Part shown: positions 1 through 8,581 of the stretch, piece after piece
Position numbering within the stretch: position 1 is the stretch's first letter
How the letters are laid out: each line of letters begins with the position of its first letter
Assembly: GCA_016212515.1 (NCBI GenBank)
Contig: JACRFZ010000070.1
Coordinates: 47,550-111,549, forward strand
Source: Candidatus Melainabacteria bacterium
GTDB taxonomy: Bacteria; Cyanobacteriota; Vampirovibrionia; Obscuribacterales; Obscuribacteraceae
DNA: 64,000 nt
Direction: 5' to 3'
The notes under the pieces: model-generated
What the model was told of the DNA's origin: nothing
Seen by the model: only the letters and a program-made list of their open reading frames with translations
Database searches by the model: none
Program-made: the position numbers and the translations under genes

Positions 1-1140
1 GGTTTTTTCTGGAGACTTTCCATCATAGGTATAAATGTGGGCTGAAAGTGCTTCCTTCGCTTTGTTGACCCCGGCACCGGCACCAGTGATGGTATCTTCT
101 TGCGGCACGGCCCTCGATAGAGTATTGGTCCAGCCGTCTTTGTGGGCGGTTTCCAGGGGCACGACTGAGACTACATCCTGGGCGGCACCCTGTTTCACCA
201 ATTCCGTATCCAATTCTTTCAGATACTTTTCCGGCGCGCCTACTTCGATAAAGACGATGGAAAGTAACTTCGGTTGTTTTAAGCTATTGACGCGGTTTAT
301 GATTGACTTCTTGAGGGCTTCGGCATCGGTCGGTCTGCCATCGGATATGATGGCAATGAGGGCGGCTTTGCCACCCTCTAGGGAACGTCTCACGATCTGA
401 AAAGCCTCATCCAGAGCCGGTGCCATATTGGTTTCACCATCGGGCGAAGTGCTCTCGAATACTGAAGGTAACTTTGCCGGGGAGCAATTGGCGTAGGAAC
501 GGGGCTGCGAATCGAAGGTGATGATGCTTATCTCCTTCTGCAATAGACCGTTTTCAGCCCGGTAGATGTCCTCCAGGTGTTGCTTGCACCATTGCCAGCG
601 GCTGGTGCCGCCCGGGCAATCTTTTGTATCCATGGAAGCCGATTTGTCTATGACCATGACCAGACTGCGCTCGTGCAGAATCTGTGCCGGGGTTTTCTTG
701 GCCGCAGCGGCGGGTGAAGGGGCTTGTGCCGGTGCCGCCGCTCTCAAGTCGATCATACAGAGATACTTCTTGCCGCTTCTCATGACTATAAGCGCGGCAT
801 AGGGTTTTCTTGCTGCTCTGGATAGGATCTTATCGCCGTTTGCCAGACCGGCCTTCCAGGCCAGTGAATCGGGCTGCACGTAAGTTACCGTTTCGGGAGG
901 ATTGGGGGCGTCTGTAGCGTAACCAAGAGCGTTCACTTTTGGTCTTAAGATGAGGCTTTCGCCGACTCTCCCCTCAAGGCGCTTGGGCTTCGGCAGTGCA
1001 TCGAGGCTGGGAATTTGCGGCAAGAGCTTGATTGGCTCTTGCTTGCCATGGCCGGGGGTGCCCTTCACATAGTCGGTTGGAAAGGCGCTGATTGCCAGGG
1101 TTAGAGCCAGTGCTTTGCTAAGAAGCCGGGGCGGTAGCAT
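1..1140 (-). CDS. Secreted VWA-domain protein with PDZ-like segment (3' end outside window)
   Basis: Reading the minus strand from ATG at 1140 gives 380 open codons running off the window edge, so the C-terminus is missing. A hydrophobic N-terminus (about residues 5-20) looks like a signal peptide. Residues about 85-110 (SLAWKAGLANGDKIL) resemble a PDZ ligand-binding loop. A von Willebrand factor A domain starts near residue 158: the MIDAS motif DKSAS lies at 165-169, with downstream ETN and ISDG segments that fit the metal-binding Thr and Asp. VWA domains bind ligands through a divalent metal, usually in adhesion or complex assembly outside the membrane. The ribosome site AAGGA lies 9 bases before the ATG. 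The gene diverges from the 1313 gene. The partner is unknown. Confidence 0.85.
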   Translation of the reverse strand, partial: MLPPRLLSKALALTLAISAFPTDYVKGTPGHGKQEPIKLLPQIPSLDALPKPKRLEGRVGESLILRPKVNALGYATDAPNPPETVTYVQPDSLAWKAGLANGDKILSRAARKPYAALIVMRSGKKYLCMIDLRAAAPAQAPSPAAAAKKTPAQILHERSLVMVIDKSASMDTKDCPGGTSRWQWCKQHLEDIYRAENGLLQKEISIITFDSQPRSYANCSPAKLPSVFESTSPDGETNMAPALDEAFQIVRRSLEGGKAALIAIISDGRPTDAEALKKSIINRVNSLKQPKLLSIVFIEVGAPEKYLKELDTELVKQGAAQDVVSVVPLETAHKDGWTNTLSRAVPQEDTITGAGAGVNKAKEALSAHIYTYDGKSPEKT

Positions 1141-1166
1141 ATTGTTTCCTTAAATTCTCGGCAATA

Positions 1167-1198
1167 GCAGCTATGCTAATTACCGGCATGATAGCTGC
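1167..1198. repeat. Inverted repeat in divergent intergenic region
   Basis: GCAGCTAT (1167-1174) is exactly complementary to ATAGCTGC (1191-1198), separated by 16 bases. It sits between the divergently transcribed VWA gene and the small gene at 1313, where an operator for both would be expected. It could equally be a small RNA hairpin in the VWA leader. No factor can be named. Confidence 0.35.
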
Positions 1199-1312
1199 CG
1201 CGGATTATAACTGACAACGTGCTCCAACATTCCGGCAAACTTTGATCAAAATTGTGCTTCCTTTGGTTACTATTGCTCTTTGCACAGGGGTGTCCCGGAG
1301 GGAAGTCAAGTC

Positions 1313-1534
1313 ATGTCCAAGCTTAAAGATCTTGTAGACGATAAATTGCAGAAGTTTTTTGCTCCACCTACTTTCGTGGTGCAAGACATCGTACCTGCCG
1401 ACGATGTTTCCAAGTCTATTATTGAGCACCAAAAGTATCGCTACCAGCTAGCCAGCCTTACTCCTCTAGCTGTGGGTCCTCACGGCGGACGCATACTTCT
1501 GATTTACAGCTACACCGGCGGTCCTGTGGGCTAG
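1313..1534 (+). CDS. Small conserved-looking hypothetical protein (73 aa)
   Basis: ATG at 1313 is preceded by GGAGGGA at 1296-1303 region, a good ribosome site, and is preferred over the upstream in-frame TTG at 1280. The 73-residue product begins with a charged amphipathic helix (MSKLKDLVDDKLQKFF) followed by a hydrophobic beta-like C-terminus ending in GGRILLIYSYTGGPVG. There is no signal peptide, no cysteine and no domain I recognise. It is the first gene of a same-strand run reaching 5685, with 13 bases to the next start. Function unknown. Confidence 0.6.
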   Translation: MSKLKDLVDDKLQKFFAPPTFVVQDIVPADDVSKSIIEHQKYRYQLASLTPLAVGPHGGRILLIYSYTGGPVG

Positions 1535-1547
1535 GCCCGGCGAGCCC

Positions 1548-2195
1548 TTGATTTTGAAATGGCTGAATAGAAAAGTAGCAGTCCTCTGGTTCAAGGCTGC
1601 CTCGGCTCTGATCATTTTCCTGCTTCTTGCTGTTTTTGTTATCTACCAGATGGTGGAAGGCGAGACCCGGGATATTTTCAGCCAGGTGGGCGACGTGCCG
1701 CCCATGCCCTGCGCAATTGTTTTTGGCGCAGGCATTGCTTCGCCGGAAGTGCGCGATCGCGTGCAGACTGCTGTGGCTCTCTATAAGGAAGGCAAAGTCA
1801 AGAAACTGCTCATGACCGGTGACAATGGTCATGTAGATTACAATGAGCCGCTTGCCATGCGGCAGGAAGCCCTTGAACTGGGTGTGCCTGCCGCCGATGT
1901 GGTTTGCGACTATGCCGGTTTTCGCACCTATGACAGTCTTTACCGGGCCAGGGACATTTTCAAGGTGGAAAAAGCCGTGCTGGTGACCCAGCGTTATCAC
2001 CTGCCCAGAGCCATGTATCTGGCTCGTCGCCTTGGACTTACCGTGGTGGGTATTGGGGCCGGGCGAGATTCCTATGGTTCTATTCAAACCTGGTACGACC
2101 TGCGCGAGATAGGCGCGGCACAGGCGGCCTGGCTGGACACCACCCTTGGTCGTAAACCCAAGTATCTGGGTAAGGTGGAACCTATTTTCCCTTGA
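1548..2195 (+). CDS. SanA/YdcF-type (DUF218) membrane protein
   Basis: A single N-terminal membrane segment (about residues 13-35) is followed by a DUF218 domain. The sequence contains family hallmarks of the SanA branch: FGAGI near the start of the domain, TGDNG, a YNEP segment, CDYAG followed by RTYDS, and QRYHLPRA. SanA-like proteins sit in the inner membrane and are linked to envelope barrier function and possibly peptidoglycan or lipid carrier metabolism; the reaction is not settled. Start is TTG at 1548 (a second TTG at 1554 is possible). It lies 13 bases after the small gene and 46 before the AIM24 gene, probably in one operon. Length of 215 aa fits the family. Confidence 0.85.
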   Translation: MILKWLNRKVAVLWFKAASALIIFLLLAVFVIYQMVEGETRDIFSQVGDVPPMPCAIVFGAGIASPEVRDRVQTAVALYKEGKVKKLLMTGDNGHVDYNEPLAMRQEALELGVPAADVVCDYAGFRTYDSLYRARDIFKVEKAVLVTQRYHLPRAMYLARRLGLTVVGIGAGRDSYGSIQTWYDLREIGAAQAAWLDTTLGRKPKYLGKVEPIFP

Positions 2196-2241
2196 GTAAC
2201 TGCTAAAATCTCTTGATTCCTCCAAAATAAGGCTGAGTGAT

Positions 2242-2928
2242 ATGGACTACGAACTGCTACACGAGGGATCCAATGCCGTTTTGAAAGTGAATCTGCAACG
2301 AGGCGAGCAGATTAAAGCTGAAGCCGGTGCCATGGTGGCCAAGACCGGACATCTGGTAATCGAAGGCAAGCTCTGGGGTGGTATGGTCAGTGCTCTCAAG
2401 CGCAGTGTTCTGGGCGGCGAGACCCTTTTCTTTCAGGAAGTGACTGCCCAGGAGGGTCCTGGAGAAGTTCTTTTGGCTCCATCGCCCCCCGGTGATGTGA
2501 AGGTGATTCATATTAGCGGTGGTCAAGACTACTATGTGAAAAATGGGTGTTTGCTGGCCGCCATGGATCAAATTGAGATGGATACAAAGGCTCAGCGCCT
2601 TTCCGCCGGAGCATTTTCCGGCGCCGGACTATTCGTGTTGCACTTGAAAGGTAATGGTGGTTTTGCCGTCAGTGCTTTTGGCGCCATTATGGAAATCAAT
2701 GTGCCGCCCGGCGAGGAGTACATGGTAGACAACGGCCATTTGGTGGCGTGGAGCGGCGATACTTCTTATCGCATCGTCAAAGCCGGCAAGAACTGGATGT
2801 CCAGTATCACCAGCGGTGAAGGGCTCGGCTGTATGTTTACCGGTCCCGGTCGGGTTTATGTGCAAACCCGCAACCCGGAAGCCTTTGGTGCCTGGGTGAG
2901 ACGTTTTGTACCGGCCACCGGCGGCTAA
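2242..2928 (+). CDS. AIM24/TIGR00266 family protein
   Basis: The 228-residue protein has the typical AIM24 pattern: an N-terminal segment ending in AEAGAMVA, a GGETLFFQEVTA segment, alternating short beta strands and glycine-rich turns, and a final FTGPGRVYVQTR strand, where the family normally ends. These proteins form a trimeric beta-prism fold; the bacterial function is unknown, and the fungal member is needed for mitochondrial inner membrane organisation. There is no signal peptide or membrane helix. It is followed after one base by the M48 protease start, so translation of the two is probably coupled, and lies in the 1313-5685 run. Confidence 0.9.
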   Translation: MDYELLHEGSNAVLKVNLQRGEQIKAEAGAMVAKTGHLVIEGKLWGGMVSALKRSVLGGETLFFQEVTAQEGPGEVLLAPSPPGDVKVIHISGGQDYYVKNGCLLAAMDQIEMDTKAQRLSAGAFSGAGLFVLHLKGNGGFAVSAFGAIMEINVPPGEEYMVDNGHLVAWSGDTSYRIVKAGKNWMSSITSGEGLGCMFTGPGRVYVQTRNPEAFGAWVRRFVPATGG

Positions 2929-2929
2929 C

Positions 2930-4048
2930 ATGGCTTCGGCTTTGTTTGATGCCAGGCTCTACCTGAAGAATGCCGCCGAGCCGGTAAGTGTAAAAGTGCA
3001 AATAGAATCCCATCGGCTCAGGGTGCTTCCCCAACCTGATAGCCCCGATACTGCACTGGAGCTGGATTATGGGCGGGCGCAGGTGGAACTGGCCGGGCAG
3101 GACAAGAATCGCGTCAAGGTGCAACCACTTGATGCTTCCTATGCCCTTATTTTTCAAGAGAGGGAAGTTCTCGCTTCCCTCTCCCTCTATGCCAAGGGTA
3201 CAGCTCTGGCTAAGCAAGCCGACCTGCTTTATCAAAAGGCAGGTCTGCACAAGCGCGGCGAGAAAATTTACTGGACAAAAGTTGCCCTTGGATTTGTTCT
3301 CATTTCTTTGATCGGCTACCTCAGCTTCGGTGCCATTGTCGATGCGGCGGTTGAGCGCGTTGATCCCAGTATGGAAGGTAAGATTGGTGAGTTTATCGCC
3401 AACGTCAACAAGTGGCAGGATAGTGGTGCCGATGCCGAGAGAGTAAAGCGGGTCGGTGATAAGCTCGTCAAATGTCTTGATAAGCCGGCTTATAAATTTC
3501 GTTTCTTCGCTGATCAAGATGAGCGAGTCAATGCCTTTGCCTGTCCGGGCGGCATTATTGTCGTCAATCACGGCCTATTGAAAGCCGTTGATAGCGACGA
3601 TGAGCTGGCCGGTGTCATGGCTCATGAACTGGGACATGTGGTGCATCGCGATAGTCTCAGGGCGGCCGTTCACAATATGGGCATGGCTTCTCTTCTTGCC
3701 ATTGTATTTGGTGGCGCGGCCAGTGATGAGCGTGTTCTGGCCTTGGCCAATATGGTCAAGCTGGGTGAGAAACTGGAGAGTTTGAGTTTCAGCCGTAAGC
3801 AAGAAACCCTGGCTGATCTATCAGGGGTGGCCCTGACTATGAAGGCAGGTTACAAGCCGGAAGCCTTTATTACCTTTTTTCAAAAGCTGGAGAAGGATGA
3901 AAAGAATGGCGAAGTTCCGGGCGGCGAGTCTGGCAAACTGGCTTTGTCGCTACTTTCAACCCACCCCATGACCAGCGATCGGATTGCAGCCATACGTTCT
4001 GAAATAGAGCGCCTTCAAAAAGAGGCGGCCAGGCCGGGGCTGCATTAG
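2930..4048 (+). CDS. M48 family metalloprotease, membrane anchored
   Basis: ATG at 2930 (one base after the AIM24 stop) is chosen over the upstream in-frame TTG at 2906, which would overlap that gene. The first 110 residues form an unusual soluble domain, then comes one membrane helix (VALGFVLISLIGYLSFGAI). The peptidase domain follows: HELGH at about residues 232-236 is the zinc site, and QETLADLSGV supplies the third zinc ligand region. M48 enzymes such as BepA/LoiP degrade misassembled envelope proteins. The layout of domain, helix, then peptidase puts the catalytic part on one side of the membrane, most likely the periplasm. The AIM24 neighbour and secreted TPR gene suggest an envelope quality-control unit (inference). 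Confidence 0.9.
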   Translation: MASALFDARLYLKNAAEPVSVKVQIESHRLRVLPQPDSPDTALELDYGRAQVELAGQDKNRVKVQPLDASYALIFQEREVLASLSLYAKGTALAKQADLLYQKAGLHKRGEKIYWTKVALGFVLISLIGYLSFGAIVDAAVERVDPSMEGKIGEFIANVNKWQDSGADAERVKRVGDKLVKCLDKPAYKFRFFADQDERVNAFACPGGIIVVNHGLLKAVDSDDELAGVMAHELGHVVHRDSLRAAVHNMGMASLLAIVFGGAASDERVLALANMVKLGEKLESLSFSRKQETLADLSGVALTMKAGYKPEAFITFFQKLEKDEKNGEVPGGESGKLALSLLSTHPMTSDRIAAIRSEIERLQKEAARPGLH

Positions 4049-4051
4049 AAT

Positions 4052-5230
4052 ATGGGGAACACCTGGAGGTTAACTTTGGACGCCCTTGCCTATCGTTTCT
4101 TATTGCCTGTGATTGCTGCTGCTGTTTTGGCTGTATCTGATTTACACACTTTGCCGGCCGGTGCCCAGGGTGACACTGCCCGGGCTTACAGCCTCGGTGA
4201 GACACCTCGCCCGCAGCCGCCGCAGCAAAGCAATTTAGCAAGGGCCGTTCGCGCCCACAAGCTTTTCAAAGGCCTCAGTATCAGTACCTTTACGCGTGGT
4301 CGCCAGGCAGTTATTTGTGTCTATGGTTATAACGGAGCTAACTACCGCCTTGACGCTGTCCAGGCGGCTAGAGCGGTTACGACAGCTTACTCCGGGCAGT
4401 TTTTGACGACGGCGGTGCGTTATTACGAGAAAGAGCAGGGCTACAAGGAAGTGCTCCTGACCAGCCGGGATATTACTTCTCTGGAAGCCGGTACCATTAA
4501 GGCCGGTGAACTGGCTTTGCAAGCCCCGGAAGTAAATATAGGCAGCTATGACGGCACGGCTGTGGTGTTTGAAAAGTACCTGGCGGCAGCGGAGTCACTG
4601 ATAGAGAAGGGCTCCTATTTTGAAGCCGAGCAAATTGTCGACAGTCTTGGTCCGGCCCCTGGTGGTGCCGCCGCCGATCGATTTGCCCGCGATATGTTGC
4701 AACTTTCTCAGGGCTTTGACACCTATGGTGATTTATACAGAGCGGCCAGAATTCTTGAAAAGGTTGTGGATGAGCGTAAGAACGCCGGTACGCTTCTCAG
4801 TGCCGATGCCGATTTGACGGTGGAGCGGCTTATAGATTTGTATCTGGCTGATAAGCGTTATAGCGATGCCGAAAATTTGCTCAAGGAACTAGTGGCCAAG
4901 CCCGATCAAGGTCAGGCCCGCACCAATAATATGGAGCGCCTGGCGGTGGTGCAACTGCGCCTTGGAAAAAACGAAGAGGCTCTCAGCGCTTTGACTGAAG
5001 TGCTGAAAGCGCGAGAGGCTGGTCCTGTGGCTGCTCTTGCTCGTACCCTGGAAAATATCGGCGATGCTTACCGGGCCCTTGGTCGCAAAGGCGATGCCCA
5101 GGCTTCGTACAAGCGAGCCCGGGCCGTTTACGATAAAGCTGTGGTGGCCACCAAACGTGAACAGCGCATCGACTATCAAGTGTACGCGGGACGTGTTAAA
5201 CAGTTGGATGAGAAATTGAAGCTCCACTAA
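4052..5230 (+). CDS. Secreted TPR-repeat protein
   Basis: The N-terminus has a membrane-spanning hydrophobic segment ending before LPAGAQGD, a likely signal peptide cleaved near residue 37. Residues about 165-390 contain helical pairs of TPR type, for example EAEQIVDSLG, RYSDAENLLKELV, GKNEEALSALTEVLKAR and ALGRKGDAQASYKRARAVYDKA. TPRs act as protein-binding scaffolds. The gap to the protease stop is three bases and to the thioesterase gene eleven, so they are probably co-transcribed. The region between the signal peptide and the repeats (residues 40-160) has no domain I recognise. BepA-type proteases carry their own TPR; here a separate TPR gene sits directly after an M48 gene, which may be functionally equivalent (inference). 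Confidence 0.8.
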   Translation: MGNTWRLTLDALAYRFLLPVIAAAVLAVSDLHTLPAGAQGDTARAYSLGETPRPQPPQQSNLARAVRAHKLFKGLSISTFTRGRQAVICVYGYNGANYRLDAVQAARAVTTAYSGQFLTTAVRYYEKEQGYKEVLLTSRDITSLEAGTIKAGELALQAPEVNIGSYDGTAVVFEKYLAAAESLIEKGSYFEAEQIVDSLGPAPGGAAADRFARDMLQLSQGFDTYGDLYRAARILEKVVDERKNAGTLLSADADLTVERLIDLYLADKRYSDAENLLKELVAKPDQGQARTNNMERLAVVQLRLGKNEEALSALTEVLKAREAGPVAALARTLENIGDAYRALGRKGDAQASYKRARAVYDKAVVATKREQRIDYQVYAGRVKQLDEKLKLH

Positions 5231-5241
5231 TAGGCGAAACT

Positions 5242-5685
5242 ATGAGCAAGAAATCCGTTCCCAAAAAGTATTTGTGGAATGCCTTGAGTGCCATCGGCGG
5301 CAAGTGTTTATCGGTGAGTGACGGTCATGCCGTTTTTGAACTGCCGTTGACTGAGGAAGTGATGCAACCCACCGGCGTCTATCACGCCGGCATGATTGTG
5401 ACGCTGGCCGATGAAGCGGCTTCCGCCGCCGCTTATGGAGGACCAATCGATGCTCGTGATATCGTGCCGGAAAAGAAGTTTCCCTATTCGGTGCAGTTGA
5501 GCGTCAATCTTCTTACCAATGATCCTGTTGGTCCCATTCGCGCTGAAGCCAAAGTGGTGCGCCGTGGTCGCCTCACTGTGGTTGATACGGAAGTGACTAA
5601 TCAGAAGGGGGAGACCATGGCCCTCATGCGCAGTACTCACATGATGGTGGATGCATCCAGAGTCGGTCCCCATTTGAAGAAATAG
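5242..5685 (+). CDS. PaaI-type hotdog-fold thioesterase
   Basis: A 147-residue hotdog protein. The segment VYHAGMIVTLADEAASAAA matches the PaaI/4-hydroxybenzoyl-CoA thioesterase helix, in which HxG precedes the central helix and an acidic residue acts in catalysis. LSVNLLTNDPVGPIRAEAKVVRRGR is the usual following beta hairpin region, and the length fits a single-domain enzyme. Such proteins hydrolyse acyl-CoA thioesters, but the substrate cannot be told from sequence. Last gene of the run starting at 1313, converging on the TadG-like gene with only four bases between stops. Confidence 0.85.
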   Translation: MSKKSVPKKYLWNALSAIGGKCLSVSDGHAVFELPLTEEVMQPTGVYHAGMIVTLADEAASAAAYGGPIDARDIVPEKKFPYSVQLSVNLLTNDPVGPIRAEAKVVRRGRLTVVDTEVTNQKGETMALMRSTHMMVDASRVGPHLKK

Positions 5686-5689
5686 TGCC

Positions 5690-7294
5690 TCAACGTTTTC
5701 GCACTCTGATCTCGGAGCAAACTGCCAGGCTGTTGGACCAGCCCGGTCTTTTCGTGTCGCCGGTCAGGGGTGGATAGGTATAGACCATAGTGACTTCGTC
5801 GTCGATTTCCCTGGGCTGGGCGATTACCTTGACTGTGCCTCCGGTCCAGGGGTAGGGTTCGCCGCCGTGGTCACCACCTTCGATGCGGCCGCGGCGATTG
5901 ACGAAGTCTTTGACAATCAGATCGAAGTCGTAGGTGTCGGTATCGAGGGCAATACCACTGACGGCCCGGTATTGCCGGTGGGCAACGGGCATTATGGCCA
6001 GTCGGTTCACTCCGCCTACTGCGAAAGTTCTTTGAATAAGGGTGCCGTTGGCCAGCATAGTGTAGTAAGAGCCGCCGGGATTTGTGTCGGCCACAAAACT
6101 GTCGTCGAAAACATCGAGCAAGGATTGCACATTGGGCTGGTCCCGGTATCTTCTGATCCAGTCGTAAATTGCCACTCGCATTACTTGACCAAAGGGAGGG
6201 TGGTTATCGAGGAAGGGCGGGATTGTGGCATTGGCCAGACCTTTCGGGGGGCTATCGCCGCTGGGGGGCAATTCCACCGTATCGGTGGGTTCCAGGCAGA
6301 ATTCGCTGGTGTTCAAGACCTGCTTCAAGGTAGTGAGACCGGCGTAATTGCCGCCGTCAAAAGTAAGAAAAAGGGCGCCGGGACGATTGAGATTTTCGTG
6401 CATGATGCCGCCGTAGGCACAGGCCTGGCTTTCGATAATATCTACTTTCTGCTGGGCTTGAAAATCAACCGATTGAACTTGCTGGGTGGTCTCCACTTTT
6501 GCTACTGTCGGCACCACGCCTCCCACCAGGGCCGGGCTGCGCAATTCGAAGAGTTGCGGGTCAATTAAGGTGAGATTGACGGATGCCGGGGCGAAGGTAA
6601 AATTGCGATTTTTATAGGGAATGTTTCGGCAGGATTTGTAGAAGCCTGCTTCCTGGTCATCGGCGTTCATGAAGGCGAATTGGCTTGGTTTGGGAATCGG
6701 TACATTGGTGGTGAGACCTTCCACGAAACCCAGTGTTACCTTAAAGCCGTCCAGGCTGGGCGGCTTACCCGTCATTTTTGAATAACTGGCCAGGTAGGCA
6801 TCTCTGGCTTCGTTGTAAATGCAGACAGAGTTGCCATTTAAATCTCGCCCGAACTTGTTTTCTTTGGTGCAGCGATAAAGTTCGTCACGCAAGAGTGAGG
6901 CCGCGTAGTGATAGTCGTAATAGTCGTTCAAGGCCAGTCTGCGCATCACATTGTCGTCTAGCAGATCGGCCACGATCATGTCCAGGCGCACGGTTGCAGC
7001 CAGGGTGTTGATACCCCAGACGGGCATGGAGTAGCCGTCCCCGGCCACGGTATCGGAGCCCACCGGGGGATAGTCGGAAGCTGATATGAAGCCTACGTTT
7101 CTATCTTCGATGACGATGCGGGACAGAGCTTGAGCGGCAGCAAGAGCCGCTGCCTCAGTGGCGTTGATGTGCTCGTGCTTGCTGCCGTACATCTGTACCA
7201 GTTGCAAGGCTACCAGACCGACGCCGGTTAGCAGGCAGGCCGTGATGGCTATGGTGAGAACCAGTGTATTACCCTTTGACCGGCGTATGGCCAT
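5690..7294 (-). CDS. TadG-like (Flp pilus assembly type) protein
   Basis: ATG at 7294 has AAGGAG nine bases upstream and is preferred over the longer frame start at 7363, which would overlap the TadE-like gene. Residues 1-60 show a TadG-like N-terminus: a basic stretch, a membrane helix (TLVLTIAITACLLTGVGLVALQ split over about 20 residues) and an alanine-rich helix (NATEAAALAAAQALSRIV). The remaining ~470 residues are probably extracytoplasmic, with no metal-site motif I can see. TadG-type proteins are found with tight-adherence pili and many secretion loci. The upstream TadE-like gene is 22 bases away. No tad ATPase or prepilin gene is in this window. Confidence 0.75.
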   Translation of the reverse strand: MAIRRSKGNTLVLTIAITACLLTGVGLVALQLVQMYGSKHEHINATEAAALAAAQALSRIVIEDRNVGFISASDYPPVGSDTVAGDGYSMPVWGINTLAATVRLDMIVADLLDDNVMRRLALNDYYDYHYAASLLRDELYRCTKENKFGRDLNGNSVCIYNEARDAYLASYSKMTGKPPSLDGFKVTLGFVEGLTTNVPIPKPSQFAFMNADDQEAGFYKSCRNIPYKNRNFTFAPASVNLTLIDPQLFELRSPALVGGVVPTVAKVETTQQVQSVDFQAQQKVDIIESQACAYGGIMHENLNRPGALFLTFDGGNYAGLTTLKQVLNTSEFCLEPTDTVELPPSGDSPPKGLANATIPPFLDNHPPFGQVMRVAIYDWIRRYRDQPNVQSLLDVFDDSFVADTNPGGSYYTMLANGTLIQRTFAVGGVNRLAIMPVAHRQYRAVSGIALDTDTYDFDLIVKDFVNRRGRIEGGDHGGEPYPWTGGTVKVIAQPREIDDEVTMVYTYPPLTGDTKRPGWSNSLAVCSEIRVRKR

Positions 7295-7316
7295 AGATCC
7301 AACTCCTTTGCCTGCC

Positions 7317-8474
7317 CTATTCAGTAATGATGATGCGCACTGCGATGCGTCCTGAATTGTCATCGTAGGCTTCTGGATTTGGAACAGTGCCGGTGAGGAG
7401 GTCTAAATTACTGTCTTTGTCATAGGGCATCAGTTTGAGGATGCCGGAGCCGTTTGGTCTGAACATTTTGTTGCTGCCTATGCGCATGGGTGTGGCATTG
7501 CCCACTTGCACTATCATGTAACCGGTATCGCCCGGCGGTGAGATGGGCTCGTAGATCGCCCCGACAAGTTGTACGTCGGCTCCGTCCGCGTTCTTGAGCG
7601 GAGTGCCGGGCCCGAAGCGCCAGTGACCGGTGGCGCGGTAATCAATCCAGACCTTGTTGGCCGGATAGACGAAGAAACTTGTTTGTTTCCAGGTGTTCTG
7701 TTTGGCGGCTATGTGCAGAACGTCCTGGTCTTTGACGGCTTCGCCGGTGTCCTTGAGATATTTGTATATGGTCGGATCCCGCCAGGATTTTGGATCGAAG
7801 CGTTCCAGTAAGTGTATGTTTTCAATGCCGACCACGTTCAATGAAGTACTGGAGACGCCTCCGTCCGTAACACCGCTGGCCGCCGCCGTAGCCATTCCCG
7901 TCTGGTTCTCGGCCATCTTTGACCAGGAGACATTGAGCCTGGTGCCGGTTCCGAGCATGGGGACGTCTTTGAGAAACGGCACTGCCAGGGGAATCAGGGG
8001 TTGAGCATCGCAGGAAGAGACCACTTCATATTCACCGGTGGCCTTGGCCGGATTGAGGGGCGCACCCAGGGCTCGATTGGGGCCGACCCGGCTGACTGAA
8101 TTATCGTCGTTGTCGGTGCTCACAATGTAGAGATCGCAGCCGGTGGATTGGTAGCCGCCTGCCGGAGTCAGTTTGAGAAAGTCGGCGAAAGGCCCGGTGA
8201 ACATGAGCTGTGCCTGATCGCGCATACCGGTGAGGGCGCTGTCGTAGTTGGGGCTGATGGCGGCCTTGTTGACGCAGGCAAAGGTTGAGTAAGCCATGTA
8301 GCCATAGCTGAAAGCAAAGCAACTAAGATTGAGAATGGGTATGGCCAGGAGGAAGAGTACCAGGGGCACGAGAGAAAACTCAGCTACCTGGGCGCCGAAT
8401 ATTTTGCAGCGTTGGCAGCGGTTGCGGCACTTGCGGTTGCCGCGGCGGAGGTTGGATTTGGCCTCGAGAGTCAC
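7317..8474 (-). CDS. TadE-like pseudopilin-type membrane protein
   Basis: The start is GTG at 8474, preceded by GAGGTGG. The N-terminus is very basic with four cysteines (residues about 14-24, CRNRCQRCKI), then GAQVAEFSLVPLVLFLLAIP, which matches the TadE pattern of a small residue, Glu at about +5 and a long hydrophobic helix. About 330 residues follow on the outer side. TadE is a pseudopilin-like partner of TadG in tight-adherence systems; at 385 aa this one is much longer than a classic TadE (about 150-200). It is directly upstream of the TadG-like gene on the same strand. The cysteine cluster before the helix is unusual and could bind metal (inference). Confidence 0.7.
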   Translation of the reverse strand: MTLEAKSNLRRGNRKCRNRCQRCKIFGAQVAEFSLVPLVLFLLAIPILNLSCFAFSYGYMAYSTFACVNKAAISPNYDSALTGMRDQAQLMFTGPFADFLKLTPAGGYQSTGCDLYIVSTDNDDNSVSRVGPNRALGAPLNPAKATGEYEVVSSCDAQPLIPLAVPFLKDVPMLGTGTRLNVSWSKMAENQTGMATAAASGVTDGGVSSTSLNVVGIENIHLLERFDPKSWRDPTIYKYLKDTGEAVKDQDVLHIAAKQNTWKQTSFFVYPANKVWIDYRATGHWRFGPGTPLKNADGADVQLVGAIYEPISPPGDTGYMIVQVGNATPMRIGSNKMFRPNGSGILKLMPYDKDSNLDLLTGTVPNPEAYDDNSGRIAVRIIITE

Positions 8475-8501
8475 CAGTTGCCACCTCGCACCATCAAGAG
8501 C

Positions 8502-8537
8502 AAGCAGACCTGTTACTTATTAGTACCAGGTCTGCTT
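8502..8537 (-). terminator. Hairpin downstream of clpB
   Basis: AAGCAGACCTG (8502-8512) pairs perfectly with CAGGTCTGCTT (8527-8537), an 11-bp stem. It lies just after the clpB stop and before the tadE-like start, both on the minus strand. The run of T after the stem on the minus strand is weak (TTGCTCTTG), so it may be a terminator or an mRNA-protecting hairpin. Confidence 0.55.
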
Positions 8538-8581
8538 TCAATTTAAACTACTTTTCCCCTTAGATTTTCGAGGTACTGTAA

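Noticed and set aside
1458..2225. A 255-codon minus-strand frame
   Set aside because: Opposite a complete SanA-type gene; no domain.
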